NCBI GenBank assembly: GCA_029266795.1
Contig: JAQSWE010000077.1
Coordinates: forward strand, 1-19,890
Length of the DNA: 19,890 nucleotides
Direction of reading: 5' to 3'
Source of the DNA: Alphaproteobacteria bacterium
GTDB lineage: Bacteria; Pseudomonadota; Alphaproteobacteria; Micavibrionales; UBA2020
Positions 1 through 6,370 of the stretch are shown piece after piece; within the stretch, counting starts at the first letter, position 1, and each line of letters opens with the position of its first letter. Both the position numbers and the translations under genes were made by a program. Below the pieces are notes generated by a model. The model saw only the letters and a list, made by a program, of their open reading frames with translations. It was not told the DNA's origin and ran no database searches.

Positions 1-485
1 AAGGTTTTTTCAACGGCAAGTTTATCGACCAGCGGGATGGAGGTGACGACCAGCATATCTGCGGTGCGGCTCATCTCTTCCGCGCTCAGCATGCGCTTGA
101 CGGATTTGAACGTTTCGCCGGTCGAGCCGAAGGCCACGCCCGCCGCCGCGATTTTCAGCGCGGAGGGGCTGCCGTCTTTCACCAGCAGCGCGAGGCCTTC
201 CATGGGCGAGGTCACATCGGCGGTCAAAAGGCCCACGATATGCTGGATCGGTTCCGGCACCAGCGGTTCCCACAATTTCTTCTCATGCCCGCGCACCATT
301 TCCTCCGCCGCCAGCACGGCTGCGGTATGGCTGTCGAGCGCGCGGGTATCGACCAGCGTGCGGATGACGGGGTTGTTATCGACCTGATACTGCTTCAGCA
401 TCGGCACGCCTTCGGCATTGCTGAGGCTGTTGACGGTGACCTGCACCAGCGGATCGGTCAGGAAATCGGAGAGCTTGAGCGACAT
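1..485 (-). CDS. Hypothetical helical protein, paralogue of the 841-1500 product (3' end outside window)
   Basis: The frame opens at an ATG (complement of 483-485) and stays open to the window edge, giving about 161 N-terminal residues. An AGGT Shine-Dalgarno lies 7 nt upstream and a good sigma-70-like promoter lies at 528-556. The protein begins MSLKLSDFLTDPLVQ and is predicted soluble and helical, with no signal peptide or membrane segment. I recognise no domain. It aligns end to end with the product of 841-1500: TDPLVQVTVNSL against NHPLVAQTRNSV, RALDSHTAAVLAAE against DALDPVTASSLIAA, and SALKI...STGETFK against AALKI...TTGEGFK. The two are therefore tandem, diverged paralogues. Function unknown. 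Confidence 0.8.
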   Translation of the reverse strand, partial: MSLKLSDFLTDPLVQVTVNSLSNAEGVPMLKQYQVDNNPVIRTLVDTRALDSHTAAVLAAEEMVRGHEKKLWEPLVPEPIQHIVGLLTADVTSPMEGLALLVKDGSPSALKIAAAGVAFGSTGETFKSVKRMLSAEEMSRTADMLVVTSIPLVDKLAVEKT

Positions 486-527
486 GGTTTTACCTGCACA
501 ACGGGTAACGGGGTGTTGAAGAGGAAA

Positions 528-556
528 GTAATATGCCTGTGGGGGTGTTCTGTCAA
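528..556 (-). promoter_or_regulatory. Sigma-70-like promoter for the 1-485 gene
   Basis: On the minus strand TTGACA (complement of 551-556) is followed by a 17-nt spacer and TATTAC (complement of 528-533). The start codon lies about 43 nt downstream of the -10. The -35 is a perfect consensus and the spacing is optimal. The gene therefore probably has its own promoter rather than depending on transcription through the hairpin cluster upstream. Confidence 0.6.
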
Positions 557-624
557 TCGGGGTTCAAGGGTCTAAAGCTGCGAAAAGTTGAAATTTTATA
601 ACAAAATCAAGCACTGCCTTCGCC

Positions 625-784
625 CCCTCTCCCGCTCTCGCGGGAGAGGGCCGGGGTGAGGGTGAGTCTCGGCGCGCAGTATCCACGAATTGCTCCAGAC
701 TCCCCCTCATCCCCCGCCTTCTCCCGCAAGAGCGGGAGAAGGGGCCAATCCGTCTTAGTCCCCTCTCCCGCACGCGGGAGAGGG
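625..784. repeat. REP-like cluster of three GC-rich hairpins
   Basis: Three near-identical palindromes lie between the two minus-strand paralogues. Hairpin 1 is CCCTCTCCCGC (625-635) against GCGGGAGAGGG (640-650), with a 4-nt loop. Hairpin 2 is CCTTCTCCCGC (717-727) against GCGGGAGAAGG (732-742). Hairpin 3 is CCCTCTCCCG (761-770) against CGGGAGAGGG (775-784). The segments flanking 1 and 2 (about 651-668 and 699-718) are also roughly inverted copies, so a larger folded element is possible. The layout resembles the dispersed REP/BIME-type repeats seen between proteobacterial genes. The rest of 486-840 appears non-coding. Confidence 0.7.
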
Positions 785-840
785 GGCGAACGCGAAAATG
801 CCCGCAACCTGCGGGCAAAAAATGCAAAAACTTTGGGAAA

Positions 841-1500
841 TTACAGCCCCGGCTTCCCGCGCGCGATGTGTTTCAGCGCGGCGTGGGTGCTGACGGGGTC
901 GACGCGGGGGGCGTGGTAGGCGATGTCGGCGGCGTTGCCCTGCATCAGGGCGTATTTCAGGCTGGCACCCGCCTCATTCACCATCTTGCGGCGGGGCGAG
1001 TGCCCTGCGAGCGGCTTCATGTTCTCGAGGCCTTCGATGAATTTCTCGACCAGTTTCGGCTCGATCGCGTTATGCGCGCCGGTTTCGACCAGCAGCTCGG
1101 CGATCTGCGCCATCATGTCGATGCCTTTTTGCACATCGGCGCGGGTCGCAATCGCTTGCGTGCGCTTGAAGCCCTCGCCCGTTGTTTCCGCGATCAGCGT
1201 GCCCATGATGATTTTCAGCGCAGCGGTGTCTTCGGCCTTGAACAGGTAATCGGGGCCATCCGCGCGCAGGCGCGGCGATTGCAGCAGGCTCACCACATCG
1301 GCGATGCAGGGCTCGATCTTGCCGCGGATATTGCCCGAGGCCGCGATCAGCGACGAGGCGGTGACGGGGTCGAGCGCATCCGCCGCCAGCAGCACCTTCG
1401 CCGCCGGCACGGCGTTCAGGTCAGCAGAAGAAATGCTGACGCTGTTGCGCGTCTGTGCGACGAGAGGATGATTCCAGAGGGGTGAGTCTTCGAACTTCAT
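841..1500 (-). CDS. Hypothetical helical protein, paralogue of the 1-485 product
   Basis: This encodes 219 residues of unknown function with no recognised domain, signal peptide or membrane helix. The frame can extend upstream to a GTG (complement of 1516-1518), but I chose the ATG at 1500. From that start the product aligns without gaps with the N-terminus of the neighbouring paralogue: MKFEDSPLWNHPLVA against MSLKLSDFLTDPLVQ. No Shine-Dalgarno precedes the ATG, and a -10-like TATTCC ends 7 nt upstream, so the mRNA may be leaderless. The region of residues 90-120 (AALKI...TTGEGFK) is the best conserved between the copies. The C-terminus ends ARGKPGL. The gene is divergent from tldD. Confidence 0.8.
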   Translation of the reverse strand: MKFEDSPLWNHPLVAQTRNSVSISSADLNAVPAAKVLLAADALDPVTASSLIAASGNIRGKIEPCIADVVSLLQSPRLRADGPDYLFKAEDTAALKIIMGTLIAETTGEGFKRTQAIATRADVQKGIDMMAQIAELLVETGAHNAIEPKLVEKFIEGLENMKPLAGHSPRRKMVNEAGASLKYALMQGNAADIAYHAPRVDPVSTHAALKHIARGKPGL

Positions 1501-1507
1501 GGCAACA

Positions 1508-1537
1508 GGAATACCCACCCGACTCTGGGCGAGTCAA
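1508..1537 (-). promoter_or_regulatory. Candidate promoter giving a leaderless transcript for the 841-1500 gene
   Basis: On the minus strand TTGACT (complement of 1532-1537) and TATTCC (complement of 1508-1513) are separated by 18 nt. Seven bases separate the -10 from the ATG, so transcription would begin at or next to the start codon. The CtrA-like box lies immediately upstream of the -35. The match is moderate and is inferred from consensus only. Confidence 0.4.
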
Positions 1538-1544
1538 TAAACAG

Positions 1545-1566
1545 TTAAATATTTGTTAAATTTAAC
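1545..1566. promoter_or_regulatory. CtrA-like binding site and palindrome between divergent genes
   Basis: TTAA (1545-1548), seven bases, TTAA (1556-1559) matches the TTAA-N7-TTAA consensus known for the alphaproteobacterial cell-cycle regulator CtrA. The second half overlaps a perfect 12-bp palindrome, GTTAAATTTAAC (1555-1566). It sits between the 841-1500 gene and tldD, 8 bp upstream of the former's -35. CtrA binding is inference: AT-rich intergenic DNA can yield this pattern by chance. Confidence 0.45.
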
Positions 1567-1597
1567 GAAATCACGGAACTCGCCCTTTTGTTTTCCA

Positions 1598-1628
1598 TTG
1601 TCGCAATTCGCCCCTTCGGTGCTACATT
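1598..1628 (+). promoter_or_regulatory. Weak candidate promoter of tldD
   Basis: TTGTCG (1598-1603) and TACATT (1623-1628) are separated by 19 nt, upstream of the tldD ribosome binding site at 1641-1648. The spacing is longer than ideal and the match is only partial. Confidence 0.3.
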
Positions 1629-1653
1629 ATTGATGTCTCGAAAGGAAACCCGA

Positions 1654-3093
1654 ATGCCCTCCCATACCGCCACCACCGACAAGATTTTTTACGACAAAAC
1701 AAAGCTGTCGCCCGAGGCGGTCAGCAAACTGGTGGAAAGCAGCCTGACCGGCGCCGATGACGGCGAATTGTTCATGGAATACGTCCAGAGCGAGTTTTTC
1801 GGCTGGGATGACGGGCGGCTGAAGACCTGCACCTATGACACCGATATGGGTTTCGGCCTGCGCTCGGTCGCGGGCGAGAAATTCGGATTTGCCCATTCAT
1901 CGGAACTTAGCGAGAAAGCCATCGCCCGCGCCGGCGAAACCGTTAAATCGGTGCAGCAGGGCCATGGCGGCACGATGGACCTCAACCCCCAAGGCACCAA
2001 CCAGCAGCTGTATATCGACGACAACCCCCTCCTCCAGATCCCGTTCGAGCAGAAAGTAAAACTGCTGCAGGATATCGACGCCTATGTGCGCGGCCTCGAC
2101 CCGCGCGTGAAGCAGGTCAGCATCCAGATGGCCGCCAACTGGAAAGCGGTGCAGATCATGCGCGCGGGCGGGCATAAAGCATCCGATATCCGCCCCCTCG
2201 TCCGCCTCAACATCTCCGTCTATCTCGATGACGGCAAGGGACGCATGGAAGACGGCTATTACGGTTTCGGCGGCCGCTATTCCTTCGACAAAGTTTTTGA
2301 AGAAGCAACATGGAAAAAAGCGGCGGATGAAAGCTACCGCCAAGCGCTCGTCAACCTCACCTCCGTCGATGCGCCGGCGGGTGAAATGTCCGTCGTGCTC
2401 GGCCCCGGCTGGCCCGGCATTCTGCTGCATGAAGCCATCGGTCACGGGTTGGAAGGCGATTTCAACCGCAAAGGCACTTCCGCTTTCTCCGGCCTGCTCG
2501 GCAAGCGCGTCGCCGCGCCCGGCGTCACCGTCGTCGATGACGGCACGATGCAGGACCGCCGCGGTTCCATCACCATCGATGACGAAGGCACACCCTCCCA
2601 GCGCACCACGCTGATCGAGGACGGAATCCTGGTCGGTTATCTGCAGGACCGCATGAATGCGCGCCTGATGGGCGTGAAGCCCACCGGCAACGGACGTCGT
2701 GAATCCTACGCCGATCACGTGATGCCGCGCATGACCAACACCGTGATGCTGAACGGCGACAAAACGCCCGAAGAAATCATCGCCTCCGTCAAAAACGGCA
2801 TCTACGCCGTCAATTTCGGCGGCGGTCAGGTGGACATCACCTCCGGCAAATTCGTCTTCTCCGCCTCCGAAGCTTACCTCATCGAAGACGGCAAAATCGG
2901 CCCCGCCGTCAAAGGCGCCACCCTCATCGGCTCCGGCGCCGACGCGCTGACAAAGGTCAAGATGATCGGCAACGACATGAAACTCGACGACGGCGTCGGC
3001 ACCTGCGGCAAAGACGGCCAGAGCGTGCCAGTGGGCGTGGGACAACCGACCTTGCGGATTGATGGATTGACGGTGGGTGGGACGAAGACTTAA
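1654..3093 (+). CDS. tldD: TldD-type metalloprotease
   Basis: This encodes 479 residues, close to the roughly 480 of characterised TldD proteins. TldD pairs with TldE/PmbA to form a cytoplasmic zinc protease that degrades unfolded or processed peptides, including microcin-type precursors and CcdA. The zinc motif HEAIGH lies at residues 259-264 in the family context LLHEAIGHGLEGDFNRKGTS. The C-terminal half carries the conserved glycine-rich strands (NFGGGQVDITSGKFVFSASEAYLIEDGKI). I chose the ATG at 1654 over in-frame TTG 1588 and ATG 1633 because AAAGGAAA ends 5 nt upstream and the length then fits the family. No tldE/pmbA partner is in this window. The stop codon directly abuts the GTG of the next gene. 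Confidence 0.95.
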   Translation: MPSHTATTDKIFYDKTKLSPEAVSKLVESSLTGADDGELFMEYVQSEFFGWDDGRLKTCTYDTDMGFGLRSVAGEKFGFAHSSELSEKAIARAGETVKSVQQGHGGTMDLNPQGTNQQLYIDDNPLLQIPFEQKVKLLQDIDAYVRGLDPRVKQVSIQMAANWKAVQIMRAGGHKASDIRPLVRLNISVYLDDGKGRMEDGYYGFGGRYSFDKVFEEATWKKAADESYRQALVNLTSVDAPAGEMSVVLGPGWPGILLHEAIGHGLEGDFNRKGTSAFSGLLGKRVAAPGVTVVDDGTMQDRRGSITIDDEGTPSQRTTLIEDGILVGYLQDRMNARLMGVKPTGNGRRESYADHVMPRMTNTVMLNGDKTPEEIIASVKNGIYAVNFGGGQVDITSGKFVFSASEAYLIEDGKIGPAVKGATLIGSGADALTKVKMIGNDMKLDDGVGTCGKDGQSVPVGVGQPTLRIDGLTVGGTKT

Positions 3094-3894
3094 GTGACGG
3101 CGCAAATACCAAAGAAAAAACGAAAATTCCCTTGGGTTTTTGCCATCACTTTCTGCGTGATTTGTTTTTTATTATTAGGGGGAATGCTGCGACCCCAATT
3201 CACTGTAGAGCCAGCACATGTAGTTGCGACGATCGAGAGGGTAAAAAAATACGAAGCGGCCATCACAAGCTTTCGCGACAGATATCATGCATTTCCTGGC
3301 GATATAGCGGACACCTCCCGCCTTGATAGGTGCAATGCGAATTGCGCTCCAGCTAAAATAAGCTCAGGAGACAATGTTATCGGTAGCCGGCAATTCGGAA
3401 GCAATCTCAAATCGGGGCTGAAAATATCCTCGCTTCCACCGTCTTCCGCAAGCGACGAGACAGTTTTGTTCTGGCAGCATTTATTAGCCGCCGATCTGAT
3501 TTCTGGGGTTACCGATAGCGCAATTCACTCGCCAACACCTTTGGCGTGGGGGATAACAATGCCCGCGTCGCCGACTGGCGGCGGATTTGTGGTCGGATAC
3601 GCTGACGGAAAATTCCCTGAACATCTTTCGCCGCTCAATGAAGGAATGAAGGGTACAATCCTCGTCCTGAAATTGTCCGCCGATGATTCAATTGCGCTGG
3701 ACACTCCAGGCATACAACCTCTTTCACCTGCACAAGCGGCGTTTATCGACCGCAAGCTGGATGACGGAAAACCCAGCAAAGGCTTCGTGCAGGCATATGG
3801 CGCACCAAGCTGCTTCAAAGATGGCGGCATAAATTATGACGAGGCAAATCCCAAAAAAGATTGCGGCCTTATTTTCAGGATACAAGCCCCGTAA
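3094..3894 (+). CDS. Type IV pilin-like (pseudopilin-like) protein 1, no prepilin cleavage motif
   Basis: This encodes 266 residues. A Lys/Arg-rich N-terminus (KKKRK) precedes one membrane helix (about 13-30) and then an amphipathic helix ending in SFRDRYHAFPGD (59-70). That F..(K/R)Y..PGD pattern, the following DETVLFWQHL (121-130) and the C-terminal IDRKLDDGKP...QAYG...C...DCGLIF are hallmarks I associate with alphaproteobacterial prepilin-type proteins. The usual G-F-x-x-x-E prepilin peptidase site is absent, so the product is predicted to stay as an uncleaved, N-in membrane-anchored protein with a periplasmic domain. Cys80 and Cys84 recur in the next copy. The start is a GTG directly after the tldD stop. 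The gene is visibly more AT-rich than tldD. Confidence 0.75.
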   Translation: MTAQIPKKKRKFPWVFAITFCVICFLLLGGMLRPQFTVEPAHVVATIERVKKYEAAITSFRDRYHAFPGDIADTSRLDRCNANCAPAKISSGDNVIGSRQFGSNLKSGLKISSLPPSSASDETVLFWQHLLAADLISGVTDSAIHSPTPLAWGITMPASPTGGGFVVGYADGKFPEHLSPLNEGMKGTILVLKLSADDSIALDTPGIQPLSPAQAAFIDRKLDDGKPSKGFVQAYGAPSCFKDGGINYDEANPKKDCGLIFRIQAP

Positions 3895-3932
3895 GGCGGA
3901 GATAAAGTTATTGGAGTAAAGTTGAATTATTG

Positions 3933-4757
3933 ATGCTTAAACTATTCGAAAAATACTTCACAAGATTATATCTCAGCCCTTGGCCCATGCGCGCGCTGGG
4001 CTGGTTTGTCGCGGTCGGGATTGTTTACGCTATAATATTCAGCGATAGCCATGGACGTGAACTGATGGAAAATGCTCGCACTACCGGCACCATCGCGCAG
4101 GTAAAGCTTTATCAGGGGGCGGTGGAAAAATTTCGCGCAACATACAAATATTTTCCCGGCGACATCGCCGATGCATCGCAAATCCGGCGCTGCAACGTCA
4201 ATTGTAATCCGTTAAAAGATACGGCAGGCGATAACATTATCGGTGACAGGCAATTCGGCAGCACGCTGAAGTCAAGCTCCACAGCCTTTTCAGCGCCCGC
4301 AACCTCGGTACATGACGAGACGGTACTTTTCTGGCAGCATTTGCTGCTTAGCGATCTCGTCAGTGGCGTCAAAGATAACGTCATTCAAAAACCCACGCCG
4401 CTGGCCTGGGGCGACACAATGCCCGCCGCGCGCGTCGGCGGGGGCTTTGTGATAGGATATGCCGATGGCAAATTCCCTGAAAACCTGTCGCCGCATAACG
4501 AGGGCATGAAAGGCACAATCCTCGTGCTGAAATCATCACCGGATGATTCAATCGCGCTCGACGAGCCGAAACAACAACCCATTACCCCCAGCCGTGCCGC
4601 ACAGATCGACCGCAAAATGGACAACGGTAAACCTGACAAAGGTTTAGTGCAGGGCTATGGCGCGCCAAGTTGCTTCAAAATTAAGGACGGCGAAGTTCTA
4701 TACGCCGAAGAAAATCCGAAAAAAGATTGCGGATTGATTTTCAGGATCGCCGATTGA
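3933..4757 (+). CDS. Type IV pilin-like (pseudopilin-like) protein 2, no prepilin cleavage motif
   Basis: This encodes 274 residues and is the closest paralogue of the preceding gene. Shared stretches include GDNIIGDRQFGS, DETVLFWQHLL, PTPLAWG.TMPA, FVIGYADGKFPE, NEGMKGTILVLK and CGLIFRI. A membrane helix spans about 20-37, followed by the KFRATYKYFPGD helix end (67-77). There is no prepilin peptidase motif before the hydrophobic segment. The start is uncertain: a TTG at 3930 directly precedes ATG 3933, and the GGAG at 3913-3916 is too far upstream to choose between them. It probably shares a transcript with the copies on either side and has the periplasmic topology described for copy 1. Confidence 0.75.
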   Translation: MLKLFEKYFTRLYLSPWPMRALGWFVAVGIVYAIIFSDSHGRELMENARTTGTIAQVKLYQGAVEKFRATYKYFPGDIADASQIRRCNVNCNPLKDTAGDNIIGDRQFGSTLKSSSTAFSAPATSVHDETVLFWQHLLLSDLVSGVKDNVIQKPTPLAWGDTMPAARVGGGFVIGYADGKFPENLSPHNEGMKGTILVLKSSPDDSIALDEPKQQPITPSRAAQIDRKMDNGKPDKGLVQGYGAPSCFKIKDGEVLYAEENPKKDCGLIFRIAD

Positions 4758-4779
4758 TGGGCGAAAAACAGGAATAAAC

Positions 4780-5427
4780 TTGAAAACAAAAACTCTCATT
4801 ATTTTATGCGCGTTACTTGTTGCATCTGGCTATGGAATATACATACTTAATGGTATAATTGAACCTTACCGTGTTCAAAGCGCGAGCGAGAAGTTTATCG
4901 GAGTTTCCCAAGCTGTCGACAGCTTCAAAAAGAAATACAAGCATCTTCCGGGCGACATGAATGGTGACGGGAAAATCGGCATGAAGGATGCCAGCGAATG
5001 GCTGTCTTCGTTCACCGACCCGCGAGAAGATTTAGAGACCGTGACCTTTTGGAAAGACCTGAAAGAGTCAGGTTTATACGCTCCTAAAAAAGACTCCGTA
5101 TATCCCGACATGCCCCTGATCGGCACGCTTCTCGTCGCATCACATTCAAATGGTGATAACAACGCGATTAAGGGCAATGTGCTGATCTGGGTTGACAGTA
5201 GTGGGGTAGAATATGGTCATGAAGATTACCCGCTCACCTCGGCACAAGCGGCCGATATCGACCGCAAAATTGATGATGGCGAACCGGCTACAGGATTTAT
5301 GAGAGCCTATGGCAAGAGCTGCTATTTCATGATAAATGCTAATCCCGCCACTGAACCACCGCTCTACAAATATTCGACGAATAACACCACGAAAAGTTGC
5401 GGTGTCATGTATAAAATTTCCGATTGA
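4780..5427 (+). CDS. Short pilin-like protein 3 with an EF-hand-like loop
   Basis: This encodes 215 residues from a TTG start, supported by AGGA 6 nt upstream (4770-4773). It has a membrane helix at about 5-23, then SFKKKYKHLPGD (48-59). Immediately after comes a loop with Asp59, Asn61, Asp63, Gly64, Ile66 and Asp70, which matches the 12-residue DxNxDGxIxxxD calcium loop of EF-hand and dockerin modules. The later FWKDL and IDRKIDDGEPATGFMRAYG segments place it in the same family as its neighbours. It is about 50-60 residues shorter, lacking most of the segment between PGD and FW.HL found in copies 1 and 2. No prepilin cleavage motif is present. It lies 22 nt after copy 2. Confidence 0.72.
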   Translation: MKTKTLIILCALLVASGYGIYILNGIIEPYRVQSASEKFIGVSQAVDSFKKKYKHLPGDMNGDGKIGMKDASEWLSSFTDPREDLETVTFWKDLKESGLYAPKKDSVYPDMPLIGTLLVASHSNGDNNAIKGNVLIWVDSSGVEYGHEDYPLTSAQAADIDRKIDDGEPATGFMRAYGKSCYFMINANPATEPPLYKYSTNNTTKSCGVMYKISD

Positions 5428-5432
5428 ACGGC

Positions 5433-6266
5433 ATGTACAAATACCAAAAACTTATCACTATCTGGGCCTGCATCCTCGCCCCCATTATTCTGGGTTTTGT
5501 CATCAACAAGCCCCTGCGGCGGGAAATGAGGGATACAGCTGTCACGCCTCATACACTATCTCAAGCTGCGGATATCAGACACGCCTTGGAAGATTTTAAG
5601 AAGGCCTACGGCGGCTTGCCGGGAGACATAAGTGACGCGGAAAACAGAATTCCGGATTGCGCAGGCCGTGACTATTGCAAAATCGTCAGCGGAACAGAGA
5701 ATGATGGCATTATCGGGCGCGAAGATTTTTTCAATACCTTGAAACCACAGGTGCCCGTTACGGTCACCCTGCCCGCCAAAACAGCAGCAGATGAAACAGT
5801 ATTGTTCTGGGCGCAGCTGGCGGCATCCGGCCTCATCAAGACAAGTTTCGGCTCTGGTATCGATATTGATTTCAGCGACATTGTAAATGGCTCGGCTGTC
5901 GCGCTGGGTAAAACCAATCCCCCTGCGAAGACAGGCGGCGGCTTTATCGTGGGCTACGCGAATGGCGCACCCCTCCCCCTTTCCCTGTCACCGAAAAATA
6001 GTGGCATGAAAGGCACGATACTCGTCTTGATGAGCGATAAGGCCTTGCAAGGCGCAGTCGAACTTAACGCAGCCGGCGAACAGGCGATTGGGCCGCAACG
6101 CGCCGTCCAGATTGACCGGAAGGGCGATGACGGAAGACCCGACAGGGGATTTATCCAAGCCTACGGCTCTCCACTTTGCTTCCAAACAAATGTTGGTGGC
6201 GAGATGGATTACAACGAAAGCGTCACCAGCATGGAATGCGGGCTGATTATTAACATCGAAGAATGA
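5433..6266 (+). CDS. Type IV pilin-like (pseudopilin-like) protein 4, no prepilin cleavage motif
   Basis: This encodes 277 residues from the ATG at 5433. An in-frame TTG at 5424 overlaps the preceding stop as TTGA and is an alternative coupled start. The sequence has a membrane helix (about 8-25), DFKKAYGGLPGDISDA (54-69), DETVLFWAQL, TGGGFIVGYANG, GMKGTILVLM and AVQIDRKGDDGRPDRGFIQAYG, all matching copies 1 and 2. Cysteines near DCAGRDYC and the C-terminal ECGLI align with the pairs in those copies. As in its neighbours, no G-F-x-x-x-E signal precedes the helix. It ends the cluster and is followed by a palindromic repeat. Confidence 0.75.
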   Translation: MYKYQKLITIWACILAPIILGFVINKPLRREMRDTAVTPHTLSQAADIRHALEDFKKAYGGLPGDISDAENRIPDCAGRDYCKIVSGTENDGIIGREDFFNTLKPQVPVTVTLPAKTAADETVLFWAQLAASGLIKTSFGSGIDIDFSDIVNGSAVALGKTNPPAKTGGGFIVGYANGAPLPLSLSPKNSGMKGTILVLMSDKALQGAVELNAAGEQAIGPQRAVQIDRKGDDGRPDRGFIQAYGSPLCFQTNVGGEMDYNESVTSMECGLIINIEE

Positions 6267-6277
6267 ATACCCCTCAA

Positions 6278-6354
6278 GTCATTCCGATGGAGCGCAGCGA
6301 CTGAGGAATCTTTGGCGGTGAACGGGGAAGATCCCTCGCTTTGCTCGGGATGAC
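6278..6354. repeat. Dispersed palindromic intergenic repeat
   Basis: The arm starting GTCATTCCGA (6278-6287), with GGAGCGCAGCGA and GAGGAATCT, is inverted at 6329-6354 as AGATCCCTCGCTTTGCTCGG followed by GATGAC. One arm carries small insertions. This is the general form of the ATTCCGAGCGAAGCGAGGAAT-type palindromes scattered in many bacterial genomes. It lies between the convergent pilin-like cluster and the MORN-like gene, where the folded RNA could also end transcription from both sides. It fills most of the 104-nt gap. Confidence 0.65.
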
Positions 6355-6370
6355 GGTTTATATCATCCTT

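Noticed and set aside
868..1485. A 205-codon plus-strand open frame
   Set aside because: It is antisense to the 841-1500 gene, which is validated by alignment with its paralogue at 1-485.
1897..3105. A 402-codon minus-strand open frame
   Set aside because: It lies fully antisense to tldD, whose motifs and length are clear.
3094..6266. The pilin-like cluster as pseudogenes
   Set aside because: All four frames are uninterrupted, with tight spacing, plausible starts and family motifs conserved to the last residues. Only the prepilin signal is missing.
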